From Malachius bipustulatus (taxonomy: Eukaryota; Arthropoda; Insecta; Coleoptera; Melyridae), in the NCBI GenBank assembly GCA_910589415.1, contig OU342631.1, positions 55,518,598-55,582,597 on the forward strand: a stretch of 64,000 nucleotides of DNA, read 5' to 3'. Position numbers and translations under genes: made by a program. Numbering within the stretch: position 1 is the first letter of the stretch; each line of letters opens with the position of its first letter. The notes below the pieces were generated by a model. It worked only from the letters and a program-made list of their open reading frames with translations. It was not told the origin of the DNA and made no database searches. Shown piece after piece: positions 21,220 through 32,600 of this stretch.

Positions 21220-21860
21220 AATGTTACTGTCAAATGGAATATTTTTGTGAAGCACAAGATGAAAGCCGATGGAAATTGTATGATTAGAGCTGTTAGTCTA
21301 CATCTCATGGCCATCAAGAGGATCACCTTGTTCTCCTTAAGCTTGCTGTTAATTATCTTTATAAAAACTGGCCAATGTTTGACAATTTTTGCTGACACCA
21401 AAAGATGATTACTTAGAATCAATGCCCCGAAATGGAGAATTTTCCACCAGCATAGAATGTCTTGCTCTTACTGAAGTCCTATCTGTTAACATAGAAATAT
21501 ACCATATTCAAACACCTAATACAAAGAAAATATTGACTTTTGACGCAAAGTCTATAATCCTTAGCAGATCTCCACACAAGGAAACAATCCACTTACTCCT
21601 ATCAGGTGAATTTGATAATGATTATTTTGAATTACTAAAATCCTACTACTCATCATCAAATAAACTTAAAATCTTTCATTAAAAGCACAGAAAATCATTA
21701 TCAAAGATTTCCTTGTCAAGATTGTGAACCTGTCTTCAAAAGTGAAAAAGGTTTGAAAATACATTGTTCTAGGAAACATCACGATAAGACAATCTATTCA
21801 GATTATACGAATATAACAGAAACACAAATTGACCAATCAAATCAAAATCAAAAAAGAATC
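21220..21860 (+). pseudogene. OTU cysteine protease plus C2H2 finger fragment of an RLE-type LINE
   Basis: After a short TAATAATAA run the + strand reads KADGNCMIRAVS, the OTU catalytic Asp/Cys motif. The reading passes through two frameshifts (near 21310 and 21385-21395) to ETIHLLLSGEFDNDYFE, the OTU His region. A C2H2 finger follows at about 21718-21780 (CQDCEPVF...LKIHCSRKH). The same OTU type heads the LINE protein at 29750, so this is probably the 5' piece of a related element, cut off near 21860-21900 by another LINE. OTU enzymes normally cleave ubiquitin linkages; the role in a LINE is unknown. Confidence 0.7.
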
Positions 21861-21899
21861 TGGAAATTGTTGTATCATCGAGTGACGTATTAAATATTG

Positions 21900-23300
21900 A
21901 TTGTGTGTCTGAGAAGGGACTATAGGAATCGTAGCTCGGGAATAATAGGTGTTTACATAATTATGCGAATCGATCAGGAGTTCGTATTGAATACTAGCTC
22001 GGATATCGAGCAGATGTGTCTGTTGTTGACCATTGGTAACATTAGGTTTGTGTAGTGTGTGGTTTATAGGAATCATAACATTAATTATAAGACTTTTATA
22101 AACGAGTTACAGATCACGGTCTGCAATTCTACACTGTGTCTCTTGAATTTCTGGACATAGGGAATTCCCATGTTAAAATAAACTATTGTAAATATTGGCT
22201 CCCCTAATTACTTTACAGTAAAATGTCAAATGTAAAACTTCTTAAGGAAAAAAAGCTGCTTCTTATGCTATAATTGGATTTCCATTTGGTTCATCCGCTT
22301 TTGAGAAAATCAGGAAAAACTGAACGGTTTTTCGTAGTTTTTCAAGGTTGCTTTGCTTTTGACAGATGAATTACTTTTGAACAATCAGTTATTGACAATT
22401 AATAATTTTTAGCATTATCTGTGAAAAGCAAAGCAACCTTGAAAAACTACGAAAAACCGTTAAGTTTTTCCTGATTTTCTCGAAAACGGATGAACCAAAT
22501 GAAGATGTAATTGTAGCATAAGAAGCAGATTTTTTTCCTTAAGAAGTTTTACATTTGACATTTTACGGTAAAGTAATTAGGGGAGCCAATATTTCCAATA
22601 ATTTATTTTAACATGGGAATTCCCTATGTCCAGAAATTCAAGAGACACAGTGTATATTAAGTAGTGATAAACTGATTATTGTAGGAGATTTTAATATAGA
22701 TCTTTTGAAAACTAACTCTGTTGAGTCAAGAGCGTATGGTGATTTCTTGAATGAACTAAATTTGTCTCAGTTGATCAATCAGCCAACAAGAGTGACACCT
22801 ATTTCAGAGTCATTTCTGGATCTCCTCGTAGTAAATGATAGGTCCGTAATTCGAGATTCTGGTGTTTTGGCAACCTGTGTAGCTGACCACGATCTCGTCT
22901 GGTGTTTGACTGTTTTTGATAGACCTCGCATTTTCACAACATATCGACCAATTAGGACCTTCAAGAACTTTGATGCTGCAGGTTTTTATAATTTACTTTT
23001 AGCTTCTAATCTGGATAGTATTTATTACATTTCAAATATTGATAGTAAGATAAGTTTTTTAACCAATATGATTGTTTCGATTTTCGATACTTTTGCCCCA
23101 GTTAAATTGAAACGATTTACTAAGTCGGCAGCGCCCTGGTTGAACGGAGACATCAAAATCCGTATAATGCATCAAGATAGAGCTAGGGTTAAGTTTCGAA
23201 GGACTAGGTTAGATGAAGACTGGGAGCTTTACACGAGACTTAGAAATGACACTAATGATGAGGTAAGAAGGTCTAAGAGGTTGCACATGAGGGAAGGCTG
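21900..23300 (+). pseudogene. LINE endonuclease (EEP) fragment, Jockey-like
   Basis: Reading starts in the endonuclease domain with SSGIIGVYI and FVLNTSSDIEQMCL phrases (21930-22050). It is interrupted by a MITE (22132-22652) and resumes with GDFNIDLLKT (22687 on). The open part 22705-23301 continues through LLVVNDRS, VADHDLVW (catalytic Asp-His) and APWLNGDIKIRI to the linker before RT. The RT itself is absent; the copy ends near 23300. Such enzymes nick target DNA to prime reverse transcription. It is truncated on both sides. Confidence 0.75.
22132..22652. mobile_element. Palindromic MITE (521 bp), TA target, inside the LINE
   Basis: It begins CACTGTGTCTCTTGAATTTC and ends with the inverse. 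TA duplications sit at 22130-22131 and 22653-22654. The two arms pair almost completely to a short centre near 22375-22420. No gene. Removing it with one TA brings the two parts of the LINE endonuclease together. Confidence 0.85.
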
Positions 23301-23301
23301 A

Positions 23302-23475
23302 ATACTGGAGATCGCAGAGCTCTTTATCCTGGAAGTGCGACCATCTTGAAAATATTTTTATTGAATTTTTCGTGATCACTTAATGTATGGAAATTTTTTA
23401 TTTTGAGGTTCTAGATCCATTAGTTTCCGAGATATGGCCGGTGGTCGACTTTAGCAGGACACTCGGTATATTGCA
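23302..23475. other. Short unassigned stretch between LINE and hAT fragments
   Basis: About 170 bp with no gene. It ends in GGACACTCGGTATA, resembling a mutated CAGGGTGTCC-type mariner end, so it may be one remaining arm of such an element; the opposite arm was not found. Confidence 0.3.
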
Positions 23476-24110
23476 ACCTACTAAATGTAGACAGTTAATA
23501 AATTCTAATTCTGATAGCCACATGAGCATTAATGTAGTCCAAGAAATGAAAAAAATAATTGACGAGTGAAACTTGGAAAAAAATTTGTCGGTAGTGTCGG
23601 ATAATGCAGCCAACATAAAAAAGCTGTTCGAGATGAACTCAATTTAAAACATTTTGTTTGTTTTGCGCATACTATCAACCTGATAGTGCAAGATTTTAGA
23701 AATTAGGGCAATTGTGTCTCACTTCAAAAGAAGCACCTCTGAGATGTCAAAACTAATGGAACAGCAAAGACGCTCGGCAAAGTTGGAATTCAACATATTA
23801 TAGGTTAGAGTGATTTATTAAATTAGAAGAGCCAATAAGAACAACCATTGCATTTTTGACAAAATACTTCCCAATAATTTGTGTCCAGGAGTGGGTCTGT
23901 CTTCAAGAATTGGTGAAAATATTAAAACCGATGGACGAAATTTGTAAGCGGCGAGAATTACCCGACGGCATCCTCGGTGATAATTTTAACAGGTGGCATT
24001 AGGAATGTCTATGAAAAATTTAGCCGAACGGATTTTTCGCAGATTAGTAAGCTGGTAGTAGATTCCTTGTTGGAAATAGTGGAGCGGAAAGAGCCCGCTA
24101 TCTCGCTTAT
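23476..24110 (+). pseudogene. hAT-superfamily transposase, central fragment
   Basis: Frames across this segment read VSDNAANIKK (hAT catalytic Asp), FVCFAHTINLIVQ, a SHFKRS.SEMSKLMEQQ-like stretch, LVKILKPMDEICK and LVVDSLLEIVERKE in family order, with several shifts and stops. hAT transposases cut DNA leaving hairpins in flanking DNA and make 8-bp duplications; neither end of this element is visible. The N-terminal BED finger is missing. The reading is broken near 24110 by a fold-back insertion and resumes at 26740. Confidence 0.75.
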
Positions 24111-24114
24111 TTAA

Positions 24115-26740
24115 GGTAGAAAAATTTTTCGGAGTAGAAAGATATGGGACCGGTACCATCATATTAAGGGATCTTTGGAGCACTAGAATCTCGTTTTACG
24201 ACAAGCTCCCTTGGTGCTGACAAAAGTTACAGCCCTTTGAATCTCAGATTTGTGATTTTTTTTTTCACGAGTAAAAGCTTCGCAAAGTATTTTTTTTCTC
24301 CGTCACCGGTTGACATTGGGGACTCTAGTTTTGTTTTTCCTTTATAGTTATGATTAGTGAACGAAATGACGTATTTGCAATGCAAGAAGTTTGTTCAATT
24401 TTCAAAATATTCAGTGTTTTTGACCGATTAAACACACAATTTCTGCAAAGTTCCGACTTTGAACACCTTTAAATTTTTTTTTCACGATATCGATTTCAGT
24501 TTTTTTGTTACCATCTGATGAAATGAAGCTTTGTGAACATTTTATTTCGTATAACATGTAGTCGCGTTTCAAAAATAAACTTTCTAGAGCCGTTTATATG
24601 AAACCCTGAAGTTGAACAGATATGTTTAGCATAGAACGGACGGAGTGCGAGTTATAGCGCGGCGACGGCTGTTGAACAAGGAACGGCTGAGGATAAGATT
24701 GTTACTGCGAGTGTTACTGTTATGTACCTATTCAATAATAATTAAGGGACGTTTATTTATTGTAATATTGTTTAAATAAGGCTTTGTTATTTATTAAATA
24801 TTTTAACACGCTTGAAATTCATTGAAAATATTCATATTTTCAATTGGTTAATATACCTAAAGGGCAATAGAAAGCAAGGTATGGTCTAAGCAAGGTACCT
24901 ATAATAGGTATATGTACCTATCTACGACATGCGGTTACACCTATTACACCTTAGAGCGGCTGCGTCGTCATAATTATTATGCGAAGTATGTTGGCAATAC
25001 TAATTTTTGTCAAAAGTAAATTGCAGAGATCATTAAATGTTCGCTTTGTTTCTTTAACTGATTTGAATCATTGCCATCCCATCTATTAGAATAGAGTCAA
25101 CGATATCGGGAATTTGATACAAAACAGAAGTAGAGTGTCCCTTCAGTCTTGACTTTAAATCCGACTTAACGTTTTTTCTCGTTGTAAAATCTTCATGAAA
25201 TATTGACAAAGGAACAGAAGATAATTCATATGACATTATATCTGACGTATCAGTTGTTAAAGGGTTAAGCGAGCAATGGTTAGAACTCTTCTAAACATAG
25301 CTTCGGACCCAACAGCTGCCAAAAAAGTCTCTGCATAAAAAGTATTTTTCATGAAGTCCTGGTGGTTCTTTTTGGCATCAATAAGACACATGTCATCAGG
25401 CTATTTTCAATTTCTTTTGATGCGATCCACCCAGTAGTAATATTAATTAAATTCTCGGGAATTATCGACAATCAAATGGATTTGTCCATTGCTCTTCAAA
25501 TAGCTCCATCATTTTTTGTATGTCTTTTTCATCCCGTTATTTTTCAGTACTGCACTGTTGCCGTTGACGGTGATCAGTTCGGGACAGTATTTCATTTTTT
25601 TTTTACATAATCACCAAGTGAATGTCTTGTTACTAACCATCTCAATAAGGTTTCTTGTTTTTTAGTGAAGCCCACTACCCCCTCCCCCATAGCTTTTGCA
25701 GTCTCTATTAATGCTTTGCTCTAATGCCATGTCGAAAGCTACACAATTGAATCTCTTTTCTGCAGTCTTTTTGACTACGAAATTACCCTCATTTAAGAAA
25801 TCATACATTTTCGAATTTTTGGTTTTCAATTTATTCATATCGGAGAGATAAACAGAATAAACAGAACATACTTCGCATAATAATTATGACGACCAGCCGC
25901 TCTAAGGTGTAATAGGTGTAACCGCATGTCGTAGATAGGTATACCTATTATAGGTACCTTGCTTAGACCATACCTTGCTTTCTATTGCCCTTTAGGTATA
26001 TTAACCAATTGAAAATATGAATATTTTCAATGAATTTCAAGCGTTTTAAAATATTTAATAAATAACAAAGCCTTATTTAAGCAATATTACAAAAAATAAA
26101 CGTCCCTAAATTAATATTGAATAGGTACATAACATAACACTCGCAGTAACAATCTTATCCTCAGCCGTTCCTTGTTCAACAGCCGTCGCCGCGCTATAAC
26201 TCGCACTCCGTCCGTTCTATGCTAAACATATCTGTTCAACTTCAGGGTTTCATATAAACGGCTCTAGAAAGTTTATTTTTGAAACGCGACTACATGTTAT
26301 ACGAAATAAAATGTTCACAAAGCTTCATTTCATCAGATGGTAACAAAAAAACTGAAATCGATATCGTGAAAAAAAAATTTAAAGGTGTTCAAAGTCGGAA
26401 CTTTGCAGAAATTGTGCGTTTAATCGGTCAAAAACACTGAATATTTTGAAAATTGAACAAACTTCTTGCATTTCAAATACGTCATTTCGTTCACTAATCA
26501 TAACTATAAAGGAAAAACAAAACTAGAGTCCCCAATGTCAACCGGTGACGGAGAAAAAAAATACTTTGCGAAGCTTTTACTCGTGAAAAAAAAATCACAA
26601 ATCTGAGATTCAAAGGGCTGTAACTTTTGTCAGCACCAAGGTAGCTTGTCGTAAAACGAGATTCTAGTGCCCCAAAGATCCCTTAACATGATGGTACCGG
26701 TCCCATATCTTTCTACTCCGAAAAATTTTTTGTGCATATT
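24115..26740. mobile_element. Large fold-back element, arms about 0.88 kb, inside hAT
   Basis: Inverted arms run about 24118-24998 and about 25868-26745. Paired landmarks include GGAGTAGAAAGATATGGGACC, the CCGGTTGACATTGGGGACTC zone, GCGCGGCGACGGCTGTTGAAC and GCGGTTACACCTATTACACC. Arms are highly similar, with few differences. The outer limits are accurate to perhaps 10-15 bp and I could not settle a duplication. The 0.87 kb centre holds - strand coding remnants. Confidence 0.8.
25055..25860 (-). pseudogene. Unidentified protein remnants in the fold-back centre
   Basis: On the - strand, broken frames read SKMYDFLNEGNFVVKK near 25830-25780. Later, at 25236-25054, comes an open piece of 60 codons with SYELSSVPLSIFHEDFTTRK and ILIDGMAMI. 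Phrases of this type occur in a protein family of unknown function that I associate with repetitive aphid sequences; I cannot name it. Several stops lie between the pieces. As the only coding material between the two arms, it is probably the remains of the element's own gene. Confidence 0.35.
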
Positions 26741-27217
26741 TTCAGCCTCTTTCCGCTCCACTAAAAGGATTACTGCAAGGTTATCGGATCTTGAAAGCAG
26801 TAAATCCTTGTCGCTTGCAAGTATTTTGGATCCACGATACAAAGGATTGGGGAATTTTAAAAACAGCGGCAGTGAGGTAACGGCGGAACGGACAGACGAG
26901 TCAGGCTCAACAATATCAGAACCAGCAGAGGAAGAATTATGGGGCTATTTCGAAAAAAAAAAAAAATTCAATTGGGACGGGCGCAATCATGGGCAATAAT
27001 CGAAATCCAGAAGTATGTGGAAGAACCTCCAATTTCTAGATCGGACGATCCGTTGGAATGGTGGAAGAACAATGATGGATATAATTTTCCGTATCTACCA
27101 GAGATGTTTAGAAATAAAACAGTGTCCGTAGCCACATCGGTTCCTTGCGAACGATTGTTTTATAGATTTGGACAGCTTCTACAGAAAGAAGGAATCGATT
27201 GCCGTCCCAAAAAGTAA
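26740..27217 (+). pseudogene. hAT transposase C-terminal fragment with dimerisation domain
   Basis: The + strand continues the hAT protein: TARLSDLESSK, LASILDPRYKGLGNF (26808-26860), an acidic linker, then after a shift at an A-run near 26955-26965 the phrase DDPLEWWKNN and ATSVPCERLFYRFGQLL (27130-27180). The last two are the signature of the hAT C-terminal dimerisation region. The stop is at 27215-27217. With 23476-24110 this forms one gene split by the fold-back element. Confidence 0.8.
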
Positions 27218-28814
27218 AGAAAATTTTCTTTAATTTTCTTAATTCTTAGAAAAGCCTCATTCAGCAGTATCAAAATTAAAATAAATAATGACATTTTTAT
27301 GTTCGGTTATGTTCGGTTCTGTTATGTTTCGTTATGTTTCTGACCAATTTTTAATATGTTTGCATATAATTTTAATTTTCAACAATTTTTGTAGTTTTTA
27401 CCCAATTTTCTCATAAGGCACCCGCCACAAATAAGGCCCGACAGGTAATAAGACCGTGCTCGTATCTAGTGGATAACTGTAATAGTTGAAATCTGTATTC
27501 ACACACCTAACAAAAATCAACGAATCTAAAAAGCAAAAATCTACATTGATAAAAAAATCCATATTCCAAGAAAAAAATCCACATACATAAAAAAATAATT
27601 CAAATATCTAATAAAAAATAACATAGGTACCTAAAAAAATTAATATTCCTAAAACAAAACCACAAACAAAAAAAACCTTGTGCGTTAAGCGAATAAATGA
27701 TGAATTTTTATGAGATTAAAAAAATTATTTTTGAACATTTTCACCGCTTTTGAATGTGGGTTTCTGAAATTTTGCATAGTAAGCTCATAATTGCATAGTG
27801 ACTTTCTGTGAAAATTTGATTTGATTTTGTTTGAAAATAAAATTAATTTTTAGATTTAACAAAACAAAAATAATTGGCGACATTCATTAATTCATTCATT
27901 AATTTTGCCCTTTTTCCTATGCCCGTCTTTGGCTAACTTTACTCAAAAAATGCTATTTTTTACACTACCTTAAATAAATTCGAAAAAAGTTACAGGGGAG
28001 TTTTGAACATCGAAAATTTGAAATTTTGTACAGATAAATATTATGTAAAAAAATTCGAATATCTCGGCAATTTTTTTTTTTAATTTGCTTCTTGAAATTT
28101 TTAAAGGTTAGAGGTTATTGGTATAGATGTCTACCGTAAAAATTTTTCGTTTATTCCTTCAGAAACGAGCTCAGAAACGATTATAGAAATTTAGCCATTT
28201 TTACCTTTATCCTACCCACGCCACTGTCTTTTATTATTAGAAAAAATGGAAATGTTATTGCATTAACCTCAATTTCGAATCATTTTCTTTCAATCTTGTG
28301 AATTTGATATAAAACTTTTTTTCCATCTAGCTTGTAAAGGGGTTCAATAATATAATTTTTTTAGAAAACTCAAATGGCTGCAAAATTAAATACAGGCAAA
28401 TAGGAAAGTACATCCTGTGAATGCCTAAAAATAGGATAAATTTTTACTTCAATAGTGGTAGTTCAATAAAAAATTAAAATGTAACTAGACTCATGGTAAT
28501 AATTACTTATTATTTGTTTGAAGTCTTTTTTTTAAACTAGAAGTTTTAAACTTCTAAAGTGAAGTTCGAATACGAAATTTAATTCAAATTACTTGCTCAG
28601 AATACACTAAAATTACGCATTCAAAGTTTGCGTCTGTAAAATTATTAAAAATATCATTGTCGGCCATATACATCCACGCATCACTATTTGGTCGGAAATA
28701 TCTCTAAAGCCAGCTAAATTTGTACCTACTTCTTCTTCTATTTCTATGGCTTGGGCACCCTTGTACATACAGCCAAGCAAAATTTGTAATTTGACGTTCA
28801 TTGCCAATTAACAA
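27218..28814. other. A/T-rich stretch without recognisable gene
   Basis: Nothing can be assigned in these 1.6 kb. Near 27300-27350 there is a short series of TTATGTTCGG-like repeats. A 64-codon - frame at 28807-28613 has no family resemblance I recognise and may be chance or the end of a decayed element. Confidence 0.5.
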
Positions 28815-29029
28815 CCAGTATTATAAAGGCTCATTGTGTTAACGGGCAGATTTCTGGAGCCGTTTTTAGAAAACAGATGGACCGTAGGTAGAAAATATAT
28901 CAATTTATTGATTCTTGGTATAAAAGTGATTAATAAAGTGTTTATAAAAGTTATTTGACATCGATCATTGCTTTAAAAATTGTATTAGAAATCTGCCCGA
29001 TAGCTTTAATGAGGCTTTATAATACTGGC
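28815..29029. mobile_element. Short MITE-like inverted repeat (about 215 bp)
   Basis: The left end reads CCAGTATTATAAAGGCTCAT and the right end the inverse, with a second paired block GGGCAGATTTCT near 28847 and 28989. The inside is unique and non-coding. End sequences of the type GCC.ATATTATAAA resemble those of the 43570-45287 element. Confidence 0.6.
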
Positions 29030-29455
29030 TGTCAATGTTTTAAATTGTACCACACAAATTGAAGAAATTCGCGAGTACGTGGCAACCGCGCAACTACAAA
29101 TCTTCTTGGTGACTGCTTTCTGCGCAGGCGTCGTAACTGTCACAGTACTGCCACTGCTGGTGCCGTGTGCCGGTTTCGACTTCCGATTATATTATTAATC
29201 TAATCTAACGCTATCCGCCATTACGTTTTAAGTTGTATTTGAACTATTTGGTAAGTAGAAAGCTTATATTTCCATTATTGTTGTTGAATTAGTGCAGGTA
29301 CCACCCTGTAAGAATATTCATGAATAATATTTATAAAGTAATCAAAACATAATAAAGCAATCGACTCATTTTATTTTTCAATATTCCTTTGCAGTTACTG
29401 TGTTTGAACGAAGTTTGCTGTTTGCTGTTTCATGAAAAAAATGGGTGAAGAACAG
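29030..29455 (+). CDS. Candidate first exons of a host gene (start codon in exon 2)
   Basis: A locally GC-richer stretch (29090-29190) looks like a promoter or 5' UTR. It is followed by a strong donor at 29251 (TTTG|GTAAGT), then a pyrimidine-rich acceptor ending CAG at 29394. The next exon, 29395-29455, ends in CAG|GTGAGT-like sequence. In it ATG at 29432 opens eight codons (MKKMGEEQ) in phase 0. The intron after it would hold all the TE material downstream. No further exon can be identified in the window, so this is a structural prediction only; it could also be the start of an unrecognised TE gene. Confidence 0.3.
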
Positions 29456-29600
29456 GTGAGTACCTACCTACTATTTTGTTATTATATTTGTGATTATATT
29501 TTTGGTATACGTAACATATTTTTATTTATTTTGCTGTAAAAAATATACAGGGTGTCCCGTATCGTTATGTTCAAATTTTGTGAGCATATAGTAGGCTTAT

Positions 29601-29601
<1 letters not shown>

Positions 29602-29662
<61 letters not shown>
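29602..29662 (+). repeat. (TAA)n microsatellite, about 20 units, upstream of the first RLE-type LINE
   Basis: A pure TAA run. Similar shorter runs lie at 34067-34081 and 38005-38023. Together they border two head-to-tail LINEs, consistent with TAA-repeat targeting known for Dong. Confidence 0.95.
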
Positions 29663-29663
<1 letters not shown>

Positions 29664-32600
29664 TCCGTGTGGAGTGGTCTGTCTCCCATCGGATGCGTCC
29701 CCAGGTGGCGGATAGGGGAAAGCCCTCACCGACCTCAATCGGCGGGTAGATGGGAAATAAAATACCATCCGCGGACCAAAACAGACAACACCTTCATGAA
29801 AGTGCAATGAAAAACCAAATAGCCTCGGATAAAAACGACGTAAACGGGACCAGGGTGACACCTGGTACCGCGTCCGGTAGGAGATTAGAGGTATCTTCGA
29901 CCGTTATCATGCGAAATCCTCAACCAACATCCAATACCCAACAGACATTCAAGATCCACGAAATCAAGGGAGACGGCAATTGCTTATTTAGATCAGTCAG
30001 CCTAGTGCTGTACAAAACACAAGAAGAACACCAGAAGGTACGATATGAAGCAGTCGGCTATATTAGACAGAAATGGAAAGAAATGAAACACCATCTAGTG
30101 ATATCAGACCCGGAACTAAAAAATGAAAGAAGTTATTGCTACAATATGAAACAAGATAGAACTTTCGGCACTAGTGTAGAAATACTCGCCCTATCAGAGC
30201 TACATGAAATAAACTTCAAAATCTATACTGAAGGAAGAAGAACAGCAGCAAAGACTTTCATTACTAACCAAGAGCCAACGGTAATAAGCAAGAAGAACCA
30301 TCCACATGACGTACACTTGCTACTATCAGGAAACATAGAAAATGGACACTTCGAAGTTCTGGAACCTATTCCCTGTCATACCATCCAAGATAATACTTCT
30401 AAAAATCTGAAGAACGAGATTGTAAGACAGACACTAATCGAGAAAACCAAAAGACAACCGATCACTGACAGAAAAAAGGTTGATAAACTCAACATCAAGC
30501 TCAACGAAGAACAAAAAGGAAACCAAAAACAAGAGCGAATCAAATGGACACAAAAAGAATATCGAGAAATCATGTGGTGCTATCTTTACATCCTAGACAA
30601 GACCGGAACAGGCAACCTGAAGGAGATTTTTAACCTGTGGCAGAGGCGAAATCCCGATTCAAAGCGAAATCTCAACCCAAACACACTGGCAACACAGAGA
30701 AGATTTATACAAGATAATAACAAAGTTAAGGAAGAAGATATAAAGGAAATCAAAAAGGAAATACGAATCACAATCAACAAGGAATCCGCAAACATGAAAG
30801 AAACAGTAATGACTGAAGATATTATATTTGAAAAACCAACAACCATAACAAACACGGAACAGAACGAGGGAAACAACGATAGACAAAAGGAAACCCAAAC
30901 TGAACATTATCTAGCGGAGGACTCACAAAATATAATTGAAACATTAAAAGGAGAAATCCTAACCAACCTAAAAAAAAACAACATAGATGAGTCTATCATG
31001 AGAACACCACTAAGGAGGATAAATAATAATGAGAAGACGAAACGACTAATTCATTCTGTGAATAAAGCTGTGAAAGAAATCATCAACACAAACTCAGATG
31101 AATACAAAAACATTACGAGTTTAAACAACCTGACTTACGCAACAGCAAAGACAGTCGAAAATATCATAATTCCTGAAAACTATAAAACTGGAATAAAGAA
31201 CAGTAACAACAAAGAAGAAGAACCACCTTGGAAGAGACGAATACAAACAAAGATTGGAAATCTCAGGAAAGATCTATCCTTTCTTAAGGAAATACAAAAA
31301 CCAGAACTCACCAGGCATTTGAAAGAAAAGAAGAAAGAACTCTACAAAAAATACCTAATCAAAAATAGCAAAGATTATGCAAGAATAACGGAGAAACTGA
31401 AACAGAAAGTGAAAGCCAAAGCATACAGAATTAAAAGATATACAGAAAGAAGCACCCAATACCAGCAGAACAAACAATTTAGAGAAAACGCTGGCAAATT
31501 CTATAATAATATGCTAGGCAAAAAGAAAAACATCACTGAAGAAACACCCACCGAAGAAGAAATAGAAAAATATTGGAAAGGTATATGGGAAGAGGAAAGG
31601 ATACACAATAGATCAGCAGAATGGATTGAAAAGGAATACGAAAAGACATCTAGTATAAAAAGAATGGAATGGCCTGAAATCAACGAGAACGAATTTAACA
31701 CTACATTAAGTAATACCTCGAACTGGAAAGCATCAGGACCTGATGGCATACCAAACTTTTAGTTAAGAAATCTGGAATCTTTGCATGGAAGCATCACACA
31801 CGCATTCAATAACATGATTAATGAAAAGCAAAACATTCCAAAATGGCTGACGAAGGGCAAAACATATTTAATCGCCAAAAGTGAAAAAACCAATCTGCCC
31901 CAAAATTTCCGACCGATATGCTGTCTTAACAACATGTACAAAATATTGACAAAAATAATATCAGAACGACTATACGAGCATCTCAATGTAAACAAACTAC
32001 TCCCAGATGAGCAAAGAGGTTGCGTGAAAAATTCTTACGGTTGCAAAGATCACCTTCTTACCAGTAACATGATCCAAAAAGATTGCAAAGAAAATCGCAA
32101 AACCCTATCAATAGCCTGGATAGATTACAGGAAAGCGTATGATAGAATACCTCATAGCTGGATAATAGAAGCATTAAACATCTACAAGACCTCGCCAAAA
32201 TTACTATCATTCATAATAAGAACCATGACTAATTGGAATATTGACCTCCACCTGTCAACTGGGAATACAAACCTCACAGTGAAAAATATCCGCATTAAAA
32301 CTGGAATATACCAGGGAGATTCCTTATCTCCGTTGCTGTTCTGCATGTCACTCTTTCCCCTGAGCTCCATCCTTAAAGAATCAGACACAGGATACAAATG
32401 CAGAAACGAGAAAGAAAAAATAAACCACTTGTTATACGTAGATGACCTCAAACTCATAGCCAAAAACGAAGAAGAACTAACCAAACAACTACAAAAAGTA
32501 AAAAAATTTAGCGATGACATACACATGCAGTTTGGACTGGACAAATGCGCTAAGGCCTCATTCATCAAGGGAAAAATTAACATCAGAGAAAATATCAAGA

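Noticed and set aside
22132..22652. Long palindromes as assembly artefacts
   Set aside because: TA duplications and restored host reading frames at several of them support true MITE insertions.
28613..28807. 64-codon minus-strand ORF
   Set aside because: No family resemblance; could be chance in A/T-rich DNA or a decayed element end.
29601..29861. ORF with a long Tyr run on the minus strand and Asn run on the plus strand
   Set aside because: Both are translations of the (TAA)n microsatellite.
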